Notes: generated from the sequence alone by a model not told the origin. DNA of 7,250 bases from Oscillospiraceae bacterium (GCA_031266295.1 JAISBH010000035.1:1-7250); one strand, 5' to 3'. Shown: positions 1-6,747, counted from the stretch's first letter. Translations and numbers: made by a program.

Positions 1-2
1 AG

Positions 3-1805
3 GATTTCCGGGTCGTAATGACGTTTGAACTGGCGGGGGAAGAATTGAGGGCGCGCGTTACGGTTGAGAATCATTGCGACGACCTACTGCGCGAGATCTG
101 GTTCCCCTTCCTGTCGGGCGTTCGCGAGCTGGACAAACATACGCGTCATCATCTGTTGATCAACTATTCAACTGGGCTGATCATGGACGATCCGTATGTC
201 AACCTGCCTCACTACGACGGGCAGACGTTCGGCAACCGTCCCGGCGGGCGGTTTTTCACCCATGGATTTGGCAAGTATCCGCTGCTGTATCCCGGGGTGT
301 GCGCAATGCCGTGGATGGATTACTATGACGCGCGGCAGGGATGGTACTTGGGGTATCACGATCACGACACACCTTCGACAGGTCTGCTTATGCGGACGCG
401 GGATGTGGAGGAAGATATCCAGCTAGGCTTTGTAAGGTACCCGATGATCCAGCCCGGCACACGCTGGGAAAGCGGCACGTTTGTGATTTGCGCGCATGAA
501 GGAGACTGGCACGCTGGATCGAAACGGTATCAGGCGTTCGCAGCAGAGAAAATCGGCGTGACGCACGCGCCGGATTGGCTGCAGAACACGTCGGGATTCC
601 ACATCGTTTCCTGCATCGGACAAGACCGGGGGATCCATCACAGTTATAGTCATATCTATGAGACGTTCAAGGCGGACTGCGCGTCGGGCGTCGATTTGCC
701 TCTCGTGGTATTCGGCTGGGTTAAAAGAGGCTTTGACAATGGCTATCCAGAGCTTGATCCCGACGAACGCATCGGCGGGGCGGAGGCGCTGCGCAGCGTG
801 ATCCGGCAGGTTCAGGTGGAAGGCGGCAAAGTGCTGCTGTATACACAAGGCCGCCTGATTGATATGTGCACAGATTTCTATAAACAGATCGGGCACGACT
901 GCTGCTGCGTCAGCGAGGACGGCGTTCCCTACGTGGACGAGTATTCGTTCAATGCGGAGGCAACGATTTATCCGAACCGCTTGTTCGCGCTAAGCTGCCC
1001 TTCCACCAAGGCGTGGGAGGATCAGCTGAAAAAACAGATCGATATCGTGATGGATCTCGGCGCGGACGGCCTGCTGTATGACCAGATCGGCGCGGACCAA
1101 GCGTTCATTTGCTTCAATCCGGCGCACGAGCACGCGTCTCCGGATATGGCGTTTCACGGCAAGATTCAAATGCTGGAGAACCTACAACAATACGCCGCCG
1201 CGAAAAATCCCGGTTTCGCGATCATGGGCGAGCTGATCTGCGACGTTTTTTTACAGAAACTCGATATTACCCATGGATGGGAGACTCAGGACGGGCCGGA
1301 TACGCCGCCTTATATGCACGTGTGCAGTGAAATATACCGATATACGTTCCCCAGCCACCGACCCTCATGCCGGATGGCGAGGACGCAGGCAGGTTATAAC
1401 ACCGCGTTTGTCAACGGCATGGCGTTGGAGCATTCCGACATGCGGCTGGGCAATGACGCAATCGTGCGGCACGCGGTCGATTTGCAGAAATTGCGCGCGC
1501 GACTGATGCCTTTCTTCAACAACAGCCGTTTTGTGGATGAGGACGGGCTGGTCAGCCAGCCGGAAGCAGTATTGGCGAAGCGATACGTAGGCGCGGACGG
1601 CACGGAAGGCGTTGCCATCGCCAACAACTCCGAAAAGCCGATGATCGCGCGCATCGCGCTGGCCGCACGGCCGGGCGGCAAAGCGACGTTGTACCGGCAG
1701 ACGGGTTCACAGGAAGAAATCGTCGCGGAAGTCGGCGTATTCCATATCGAAATCCCCGGCTTGCAAGCGGCGTTTTTGATCATATCCCCCGAATCTACCC
1801 AATAA
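3..1805 (+). CDS. Glycoside-hydrolase-like protein (DUF6259 type), 5' partial
   Basis: This is probably a carbohydrate-active enzyme with a TIM-barrel catalytic core. The frame is open to the left edge, and the codons before the ATG at 18 continue a beta-strand-like pattern, so the true start lies upstream and the ATG at 18 is probably internal. Counting from that ATG, residues 1-175 look like a beta-sandwich (aromatic-rich, with GWYLGYHDHD). Residues 185-450 look like a (beta/alpha)8 barrel, and 500-595 a small beta C-terminal domain. GADGLLYDQIG (Asp355) and IMGELICDV (Glu405) sit where related GH31/GH36-like barrels carry catalytic acids; assigning them is inference. I see no signal peptide, but the N-terminus is missing. 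It ends TAA 37 bases before the solute-binding protein gene, so co-transcription is likely. The family assignment comes from recognising the overall pattern. The substrate is unknown, and it could equally be a non-catalytic relative. Confidence 0.72.
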   Translation, partial: DFRVVMTFELAGEELRARVTVENHCDDLLREIWFPFLSGVRELDKHTRHHLLINYSTGLIMDDPYVNLPHYDGQTFGNRPGGRFFTHGFGKYPLLYPGVCAMPWMDYYDARQGWYLGYHDHDTPSTGLLMRTRDVEEDIQLGFVRYPMIQPGTRWESGTFVICAHEGDWHAGSKRYQAFAAEKIGVTHAPDWLQNTSGFHIVSCIGQDRGIHHSYSHIYETFKADCASGVDLPLVVFGWVKRGFDNGYPELDPDERIGGAEALRSVIRQVQVEGGKVLLYTQGRLIDMCTDFYKQIGHDCCCVSEDGVPYVDEYSFNAEATIYPNRLFALSCPSTKAWEDQLKKQIDIVMDLGADGLLYDQIGADQAFICFNPAHEHASPDMAFHGKIQMLENLQQYAAAKNPGFAIMGELICDVFLQKLDITHGWETQDGPDTPPYMHVCSEIYRYTFPSHRPSCRMARTQAGYNTAFVNGMALEHSDMRLGNDAIVRHAVDLQKLRARLMPFFNNSRFVDEDGLVSQPEAVLAKRYVGADGTEGVAIANNSEKPMIARIALAARPGGKATLYRQTGSQEEIVAEVGVFHIEIPGLQAAFLIISPESTQ

Positions 1806-1827
1806 TCCCTGGCGACCGGACAGAAAA

Positions 1828-1836
1828 GAAGGAGGA
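1828..1836 (+). promoter_or_regulatory. Ribosome binding site of the solute-binding protein gene
   Basis: AAGAAGGAGG-type Shine-Dalgarno six bases before the ATG at 1843. It fixes that start and supports a Bacillota-like host. No separate promoter is evident in the 37-base gap, which fits read-through from the upstream gene. Confidence 0.75.
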
Positions 1837-1842
1837 ACGGGC

Positions 1843-3417
1843 ATGAAACGGATCGTATCCCTGGTTTTAGGCGTCGGACTGCTGCTCAGTTTGCTTGGCG
1901 GCATCGCGTACGCGGAGGAAAAAACCTATGCGGAGCCTATTACACTGACATGGGCGCAGGCGGGCGTCAACGAAGGCGTCGATCTCACGGGCGACGCGTA
2001 TGGCCAGTACTGGCTGAACAAATTCAATGTCACGCTGGACGTGATCCCCATGACGTTTGACGCGTGGGAAGAGCGGTTGCGCATCTGGATTAATTCTGGC
2101 GACATGCCGGATGTGGCTAACTTCAGCGCGTATCAGTACGGCGAACTGGTCGATTATGTGGATCAGGAACTGATTTACCGCCTGCCGGACGGCTGGCAGG
2201 ATCGGTGGACGAACGTCTCCGCAGCGCAATCGTACGTTCCTGCGGCCAGCGCGATTGCGGACAACCTGGACGGCACCTATCTGTTGTTGCGCCCTGTTTT
2301 CTCGATCCACAAGCCCGCTGAAAAGCTCTCCTACCATACCTTGCTGTACATGCGCAAGGATTGGATGGAAGCGGTCGGCGCGGAACTGAAGGATACCTAC
2401 ACGATCGACGAGATCACCGAAATTGCCCGGCTCATCAAGGAAAATGATCCCGGTGCGCTGGGCGGCAACCTGCTCCCGATGTGCATTGAGACCACCAACA
2501 TGGGCAACGTACTGCCCAAGAACATCTTCACCCATTCGGTCAACAACCCGTACTACCGGGGTGAGGAAGGCCGATACACTTGGGGCCCCGCCGACCCGCT
2601 CACACTGGAAGGCCTGAAAATCTACCAGATGTGGTACAAGGAAGGCCTGTTGGATCCTGAATTCTACACGCTGGAGAAATCCTTTGGCGACCAATATCGC
2701 TTCTACTATGAAGGCAATGTCGGCATCATCACGGCGGACGGCATGGCCGGCCGGATGAAGCTCTTCTATACCGAATTGGAGAACATTGAGCTGGATCCGG
2801 AAGCGTCGCTGCACATCGCGCAGCTGGTCGGCAACGATGGCAAATATCATCAGAACGAGCAAAGCAACTATTGGGCGTCCATCATCTTCTCCCCTACCAT
2901 CAGCGACGCGAAGTTCGAGCGCGCGATGGACATGATCGATTTCTCGGCTAGCCTGGAAGGCCAGGAGTTGATCAACATGGGCTTCAAGGATGCTGACTGG
3001 ACGGTGGACGAAAGCGGCGATTACGTCAATCTGCTGCCGGATCAGGGTTTCACGGGATTGGACAAGAAATACCCCTCGACGCAATCGCTCTGGGGCGGCA
3101 TGTTGTGCCTGGGCGACGACTTCGCGTTCGTCAGCCCGTCGAATCCGAAGGAATTCCGCGATCTGGTGGCGAAGTTCTACGCACTGCGCGATGAACTGGG
3201 TCAAGACCCCGCCACGTTCCTCGACATCGACTGGGATATCGCGTTCTACAGCTCGCCCGTGATGTCGCAAGCGACCATGACGCTGGCGGACGAGTATGCG
3301 CAGCTGGTGCTGATGGATGGGGATCTGGAAGCGAATTGGAACAATTGGGTGAATGAAAAGATGCGCGTGGTACAGCCCGTGCTCGACGAACTGAACGAGA
3401 AATTTCCGCCGAAATGA
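1843..3417 (+). CDS. Secreted extracellular solute-binding protein of a sugar ABC transporter
   Basis: This 524-residue protein is the expected size for the long oligosaccharide-binding proteins (LplA-like, extracellular solute-binding family 1) of Bacillota ABC importers. It would capture a glycan fragment outside the membrane and hand it to a permease pair. Residues 1-24 form a Sec signal peptide: KR, a hydrophobic run, then AYA before EE, giving likely signal peptidase I cleavage after Ala24. There is no cysteine in this region, so no lipobox, which is unusual for a Gram-positive binding protein. The mature part begins with ITLTWAQAGVNEG and shows typical family stretches: INSGDMPDVANF (around 87-98), a YMRKDWMEAVG segment (around 170), and GNVGIITADGM (around 293-303). 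The start is set by a strong ribosome binding site. It follows the glycoside-hydrolase-like gene by 37 bases, suggesting an operon. No permease gene is visible here. The exact ligand cannot be told. Confidence 0.9.
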   Translation: MKRIVSLVLGVGLLLSLLGGIAYAEEKTYAEPITLTWAQAGVNEGVDLTGDAYGQYWLNKFNVTLDVIPMTFDAWEERLRIWINSGDMPDVANFSAYQYGELVDYVDQELIYRLPDGWQDRWTNVSAAQSYVPAASAIADNLDGTYLLLRPVFSIHKPAEKLSYHTLLYMRKDWMEAVGAELKDTYTIDEITEIARLIKENDPGALGGNLLPMCIETTNMGNVLPKNIFTHSVNNPYYRGEEGRYTWGPADPLTLEGLKIYQMWYKEGLLDPEFYTLEKSFGDQYRFYYEGNVGIITADGMAGRMKLFYTELENIELDPEASLHIAQLVGNDGKYHQNEQSNYWASIIFSPTISDAKFERAMDMIDFSASLEGQELINMGFKDADWTVDESGDYVNLLPDQGFTGLDKKYPSTQSLWGGMLCLGDDFAFVSPSNPKEFRDLVAKFYALRDELGQDPATFLDIDWDIAFYSSPVMSQATMTLADEYAQLVLMDGDLEANWNNWVNEKMRVVQPVLDELNEKFPPK

Positions 3418-3429
3418 GTGACGCCCACG

Positions 3430-3444
3430 CCGCGCATCGCGCGG
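3430..3444 (+). repeat. GC-rich perfect hairpin after the solute-binding protein gene
   Basis: CCGCGC and GCGCGG form a perfect 6-bp stem around a 3-base ATC loop, 12 bases after the stop codon. No T-run follows directly. It may protect the mRNA 3' end or act together with the next hairpin. Confidence 0.5.
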
Positions 3445-3461
3445 GAAGCGAGATGTGACAA

Positions 3462-3495
3462 GGAACGCGGCCGATTTTCGGTCTCGTTCCCTTTT
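3462..3495 (+). terminator. Probable Rho-independent terminator of the hydrolase-binding protein operon
   Basis: GGAACG (3462-3467) pairs with CGTTCC (3485-3490). After one C/T mismatch, GGCCG (3469-3473) pairs with CGGTC (3479-3483, one G-U), leaving a 5-base ATTTT loop. A short CTTTT follows. The stem is strong but the T-run is only four bases. The place, about 45 bases after the stop of the solute-binding protein, suits operon termination. Confidence 0.6.
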
Positions 3496-3658
3496 GGGGA
3501 ATGTGGGGGCGTTACGGTGGGTGGTCTTTTCATATGAGTAAGCGTCAAAAGTACCCACGCCGCAGCAAGTGCTTATTCGCAAAACACAAACGTTATGTAT
3601 TATCAAGTTTTGAAGGCCACGGCAGTCTGCCATGATGGTTTCATCACCAAATGAGTGA

Positions 3659-4165
3659 ATGGACGAACCCTGGGGGAGTTGCAAATTCGTTGAACAAATC
3701 CGCGAATGGTTCGCGGAGAAGGTGTTTTCAGAATATGCAGAAACAAAGTCGTTTCTTGACGCGATACAAGCGGGAGATGCTGGCAGGGCGCAGGATTCGC
3801 TGCACGCTCTTATGCGTTCGATGATCAGCTACTTCGATGCTGCGGATAGGGAGATTTTCTACCAAGGGCTTATCCTGGGTTTACTCCGGCGCAACGCCAT
3901 GTGGATGATACGCTCAACCCAAGAAACTGGCGATGGTAGATGCGATATTATCATCCGTAGCCAGGAACGCAAGCTGGGCTACATTATTGAGCTAAAATAC
4001 TCCAATGACATAGACGACCCGGAAAAGGATGCTGCAAGCGGACTGCGGCAAATCATCGATAAGCGTTATGCCGATGGGTTTATCAACGGTGGGATAAAAG
4101 ACGTCAAGCTATTTGGTATAGCGTTCCATAAGAAGTGGTGCAGTGTGGTTGAAAAACCTTACTAA
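3659..4165 (+). CDS. PD-(D/E)XK nuclease domain protein, C-terminal remnant of an AAA-ATPase-like/DUF1703 protein
   Basis: The 168-residue product resembles the C-terminal third of the 500-600-residue proteins that pair an N-terminal AAA-ATPase-like domain with a PD-(D/E)XK nuclease-superfamily domain (DUF1703). FVEQIREWF (10-18) matches the linker helix where the second half normally begins. REIFYQG (64-70), GDGRCDIII (Asp96), IIELKY (Glu111, Lys113) and QIIDKRYADGF (131-141) are the usual nuclease-fold landmarks, so the D...ExK residues are kept. The ATPase half is absent: TGA stands directly before the ATG, further stops lie upstream, and the preceding intergenic DNA shows no ATPase motifs. 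There is no clear Shine-Dalgarno. I infer a 5'-truncated, probably non-functional gene, although a stand-alone small nuclease-fold protein cannot be excluded. The biological role of the full-length family is poorly known. It sits alone in low-GC DNA beside a recombinase fragment. Confidence 0.62.
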   Translation: MDEPWGSCKFVEQIREWFAEKVFSEYAETKSFLDAIQAGDAGRAQDSLHALMRSMISYFDAADREIFYQGLILGLLRRNAMWMIRSTQETGDGRCDIIIRSQERKLGYIIELKYSNDIDDPEKDAASGLRQIIDKRYADGFINGGIKDVKLFGIAFHKKWCSVVEKPY

Positions 4166-4517
4166 TGATAAAATGTAATAATATGGCTCGCTGCTGAGAT
4201 GCTCGCAGTGCTGCTTTCTGGCGTCGCTAAAATAAATGGTTATGCAAAATAATTATTGCACAAATAGCAAGCGTCTGATATGCTGACTGCATCGTCTGGA
4301 CCGGAGTTGCGGCTGGGAAGTGTTGATACACCTAGATTTTTCGAGTTACACAATCTACAAAATAGAGCTGAACTGTAATGCAAGTTACTCTTACCCACGT
4401 CAAATCTGCAGAAAAATCCTAAGTGTCACTTGACTGCTCAACAATCCTTGAGCTGCGGCTGTTAAGAGCGAATAGTCCATGACTAGCTTCAAAACGCCTA
4501 CCTTTATGGTGGTATAA
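4166..4517. other. Gene-poor AT-rich spacer between two remnants
   Basis: I see no convincing coding frame on either strand, and no tRNA or array. Stops are frequent in all frames. The visible structure is the near-palindrome TGCAAAATAATTATTGCA at 4243-4260 (two extra A in the left arm), a loose duplication of GCTCGC near 4185-4215, and an extended -10-like motif at 4510-4518. Base composition is lower in GC than in the flanking sugar genes, consistent with decayed mobile DNA. Confidence 0.6.
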
Positions 4518-4518
4518 T
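4510..4518 (+). promoter_or_regulatory. Extended -10-like element (TGGTATAAT)
   Basis: TGGTATAAT matches a perfect extended -10 (TGnTATAAT). No good -35 is found 16-18 bases upstream; TTCAAA lies 19 bases away. If used, transcription would run antisense to the recombinase fragment, toward the sialidase-like gene. It may be chance in AT-rich DNA. Confidence 0.3.
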
Positions 4519-4835
4519 TAAATCGATAAAATGCGACAGTAATCATTACTATGTTCGACAAATAATCCCTCCAACGCCTTCATCCTCTTGCGTTTCGCCC
4601 CGATGTCGAAGTGGCCGTAGGTTTGCAACGTGAACGCAACCTTGGAGTGGTCGGCGATCTCGGAGAGCATCTTCGGATCGATGCCGTTCTTGTTTATCTC
4701 CGTCAAGGCTGAATGCCACAGCAGATGGAGCGTGACGCGGTGGATATCCGCCGTTTTCAGAGTCTTTTCGAGCCTGCGGAAGGTGTTCCCCATCTCAAGC
4801 GCCGACTCATTTGTACTTGACACAACGGGCCGCAT
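4518..4835 (-). pseudogene. Tyrosine recombinase/phage integrase, C-terminal fragment with mutated catalytic Arg
   Basis: The 105-residue frame matches the last third of a phage-integrase-family catalytic domain. VVSSTNESALEMGNTFRRL corresponds to the usual VFPS..G.PL....FRR.. segment. TLHLLWHSAL (36-45) corresponds to the HxLRHT box, GIDPKMLSEIADHSKVAFTLQTYGH spans the LGHS box, and Tyr73 is the nucleophile. Full-length relatives are about 300-400 residues. Here the N-terminal core-binding domain and the first catalytic Arg are absent, with a stop (4842-4844 on the minus strand) just upstream. The HxxRH arginine is Trp40 (TGG at 4716-4718), a one-base change from CGG, and LGH has become ADH although the His is kept. 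It cannot be an active recombinase. It marks a former integration event between the binding-protein operon and the sialidase-like gene. Confidence 0.8.
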
Positions 4836-4845
4836 GCTGTATCAT
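4817..4845 (+). promoter_or_regulatory. Sigma-A-type promoter of the sialidase-like gene
   Basis: A perfect -35 TTGACA (4817-4822), a 17-base spacer and the -10 TATCAT (4840-4845, five of six) point toward the GTG at 4914. The start of transcription would be near 4852, giving a leader of about 60 bases. The -35 lies inside the antisense recombinase remnant and the -10 just beyond its end. Confidence 0.72.
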
Positions 4846-4851
4846 CTATAT

Positions 4852-4886
4852 CGCTACGATGTTATTTATTAGAGAACGCAGTAGCG
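4852..4886. promoter_or_regulatory. Inverted repeat in the sialidase-like gene leader, possible operator
   Basis: CGCTAC (4852-4857) and GTAGCG (4881-4886) are inverted copies separated by 23 bases; TATCGCTAC against GTAGCGAATA extends the match with one insertion. The position right at the predicted transcription start would suit a repressor such as the IclR protein encoded downstream. A 6-bp match alone is within chance expectation. Confidence 0.25.
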
Positions 4887-4913
4887 AATACGGCGTAGAA
4901 AGAATGGTGTCAA

Positions 4914-5909
4914 GTGATACAGGACAAGAGAAAAGAGATCGTCGACATCCCCACCCGCAACGCGCACGCGTCGACACTCACGCGAGTGGGCACGTCCACA
5001 TTACTGGCGTGGTTCGGCGGCACTAAGGAAGGCGATCCTGACGTAGATATTTATCTCGCCCGACGTGAGAACAGTGTGTGGATGCCTCCCGCCGCAGTAG
5101 CAAGCGAAGCGGATCTGCAGCACTGGAATCCCGTGCTGTTTGCGCAGGGTGATCATGTCACGCTGTTCTATAAAGTTGGTTCGCCGATCTCCGCGTGGCG
5201 CACGCACGTGGTAGAGTCTTTCGACGGCGGGGCGGCATTCACCGCACCAAAGGAACTGGTGCCCGGCGATATCGGCGGGCGCGGCCCCGTGCGGAATAAG
5301 CCCATTCGCCTGATGAGCGGTCGTATTCTTGCCCCGGCTTCTGTCGAGACGCCGGAACGCTGGGACGCGTTTGTAGATATCAGCGACGACGGCATGAAAA
5401 CCTTCCGCAAGAGCGCGTTTGTCCCATTGCGCCGAGCATCGGATTATTCTGACGGAACAAGCAGCGCGGGATTCCCTGTCAAGGGCAAGGGCGTCATACA
5501 GCCCACACTTTGGCAAAGCCCCGACGGCACGGTTCACATGCTGCTACGCTCGACGGAAGGCGTAATACTGCGCAGCGACTCAGCGGACGAAGGCGATACA
5601 TGGAGCACCGCTGTATCTGCGGGACTGCTCAACAACAATAGCGGCATTGACGCCGTTAGAATGGACGATGGCCGTATCGCCCTGGTTCTCAATCCCGTCG
5701 GGATAAACTGGGGTCCGCGTACGCCGTTATCCCTATATGTCTCGACTGGCGGCGAGGCATCATTCCAGCCGGTTATGGATCTGGAGACTGAAGAAGGCGA
5801 ATACTCTTATCCTGCGATAATCAGTGAGGGCGCCAGACTGTTTATCAGCTACACGTGGAAGAGACTTAAGATCGCTTACTGGGAGATAACGCTTAAGGGT
5901 ACGGTATAG
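4914..5909 (+). CDS. Sialidase-like BNR/Asp-box beta-propeller protein
   Basis: The 331-residue product belongs to the sialidase superfamily (BNR_2 type), a six-bladed beta-propeller acting on glycans. NAHASTL (16-22) and WFGGTKEGDPDVDIYLAR (33-50) are hallmark stretches of this family. A canonical Asp box is seen at SADEGDTW (223-230), with variants at SFDGGAAF (102-109), SDDGMKTF (157-164) and STGGEASF (277-284). GVIQPTLWQSPDGTVHMLLRS and EYSYPAI...ISYTWKRLKIAYW near the C-terminus are also typical. There is no signal peptide, so the protein is probably cytoplasmic and acts on imported fragments. The start is GTG: an in-frame TAG lies at 4896-4898 and no ATG lies between. A weak AGAAAGAA precedes it. 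The fold is confident, but the reaction is not. Many members are annotated exo-alpha-sialidase without proof, and related propellers include uronate lyases and rhamnosidase-like enzymes. It is complete and converges on the IclR gene. Confidence 0.86.
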   Translation: MIQDKRKEIVDIPTRNAHASTLTRVGTSTLLAWFGGTKEGDPDVDIYLARRENSVWMPPAAVASEADLQHWNPVLFAQGDHVTLFYKVGSPISAWRTHVVESFDGGAAFTAPKELVPGDIGGRGPVRNKPIRLMSGRILAPASVETPERWDAFVDISDDGMKTFRKSAFVPLRRASDYSDGTSSAGFPVKGKGVIQPTLWQSPDGTVHMLLRSTEGVILRSDSADEGDTWSTAVSAGLLNNNSGIDAVRMDDGRIALVLNPVGINWGPRTPLSLYVSTGGEASFQPVMDLETEEGEYSYPAIISEGARLFISYTWKRLKIAYWEITLKGTV

Positions 5910-5921
5910 TCGCCGCACCCT
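5896..5921. terminator. Hairpin spanning the sialidase-like stop codon, between convergent genes
   Basis: AGGGTACGG (5896-5904) and CCGCACCCT (5913-5921) form a 9-base-pair stem around an 8-base loop that contains the TAG stop. On the plus strand there is one A/C mismatch. On the minus strand the same position is a G-U wobble, so the stem is more stable in the IclR transcript. No T-run follows on either strand, so termination is only possible, not clear. Confidence 0.35.
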
Positions 5922-5965
5922 ACTCGTTTCTGCTACAATAATATTTATGCCATATCAATATTTGT

Positions 5966-6742
5966 TTATATACGATCCCTTAACGTGAAAGTGGCTTCCT
6001 TAAGCCACGACTGAAAGCGTTCGATGCTGTCCGTGGTAAATATCTGGGTATGGCCTGATATGCTGATCGCTCCGGTCAATAAGCCCGTCCGGTTGAACAG
6101 CGGCGCCGCGATACAGTTGACGCCGTATTCGTGTTCCATCCGGTCCATACTGTATCCTTGTTTGACCACCTGGATGAGTTCCGCGCGGATAACGTCCTCT
6201 TCAAGCAGCGTACTATCCGTGAAACGCTCCCTAGGCAGACGCAGCACCTCGTCAACTTCGAGCGGTTTCATAAACGCCAGCATGGATTTGCCCAGTGATG
6301 TGCACGTCATCGGCGCCGTCTCGCCAAGGATCGAACGGTACGGATAATCCGTATTCATATGCGATGGATACGCGTTGCATATATACAGAACCTTGCGGTT
6401 CTTGGGTATCGCAAAGTATACCATGCCGCCGCTTTTCTCCGCAAGCTCGCGCAGCGTACTGTACACTGCGCGCTGGTATCCTAGATGCTCGTTAAGGACA
6501 TACGCGTATTCCAGCACGCGGAACCCCAGGTGGTATTTCTCGCTGATGGGGTTTCTCTCCAGATAGCCGCATTTTTCAAATGTAGAAACTATATTATGCA
6601 CATTGCTTTTATTAAGCCCCAGTTTTTCACTGAGTTGGGTAATGCCCAGCTCAGGATCCCTGGATGTGAAGCATTCCAGTATCGAAAGCGATTTCGCCAG
6701 CGACTTTACCTTTGGCTCGCGTTCATCCCATTTATCGCTCAT
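5966..6742 (-). CDS. IclR-family transcriptional regulator
   Basis: A full-length IclR-type DNA-binding regulator of 258 residues (262 if the first ATG at 6754 is used). Residue numbers here follow the longer form. The winged helix-turn-helix spans about 15-75, with the recognition region ITQLSEKLGLNKSNVHNIVSTF (38-59) and wing CGYLERNPISEKYHLG. The effector-binding domain spans about 80-262, with the usual TSLGKSMLAFM (152-162), EYGVNCIAAPLF (209-220) and GAISISG (228-234) stretches. I prefer the ATG at 6740-6742 because GGAGA lies five bases before it, whereas the ATG at 6754 has no ribosome binding site. These regulators usually control neighbouring catabolic or sugar genes in response to a small molecule. 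Here the sialidase-like gene and perhaps the upstream transporter operon are the natural targets, which is inference. The gene is intact and convergent with the sialidase-like gene, separated by 56 bases. Confidence 0.92.
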   Translation of the reverse strand: MSDKWDEREPKVKSLAKSLSILECFTSRDPELGITQLSEKLGLNKSNVHNIVSTFEKCGYLERNPISEKYHLGFRVLEYAYVLNEHLGYQRAVYSTLRELAEKSGGMVYFAIPKNRKVLYICNAYPSHMNTDYPYRSILGETAPMTCTSLGKSMLAFMKPLEVDEVLRLPRERFTDSTLLEEDVIRAELIQVVKQGYSMDRMEHEYGVNCIAAPLFNRTGLLTGAISISGHTQIFTTDSIERFQSWLKEATFTLRDRI

Positions 6743-6747
6743 CATGT

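Noticed and set aside
423..896. 157-codon minus-strand frame inside the hydrolase-like gene
   Set aside because: It is a shadow of the plus-strand coding frame, with no ribosome binding site or recognisable motif.
1801..1810. Exact 10-base repeat AATAATCCCT at 1801 and 4561
   Set aside because: About two dozen 10-base matches are expected by chance in a window this long, and the flanks do not extend.
1867..3684. 605-codon open frame on the minus strand across the solute-binding protein gene
   Set aside because: It is antisense to a clear gene with a signal peptide and ribosome binding site. The product is rich in Arg, His and Gln with no recognisable domain, as expected from GC-rich antisense codons.
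4166..4517. Possible tRNA, CRISPR array or small RNA gene in the AT-rich spacer
   Set aside because: I found no cloverleaf, no regular repeat-spacer pattern and no promoter-terminator pair.
5001..5537. 178-codon minus-strand frame inside the sialidase-like gene
   Set aside because: It is antisense to conserved propeller motifs and its sequence has no family character.
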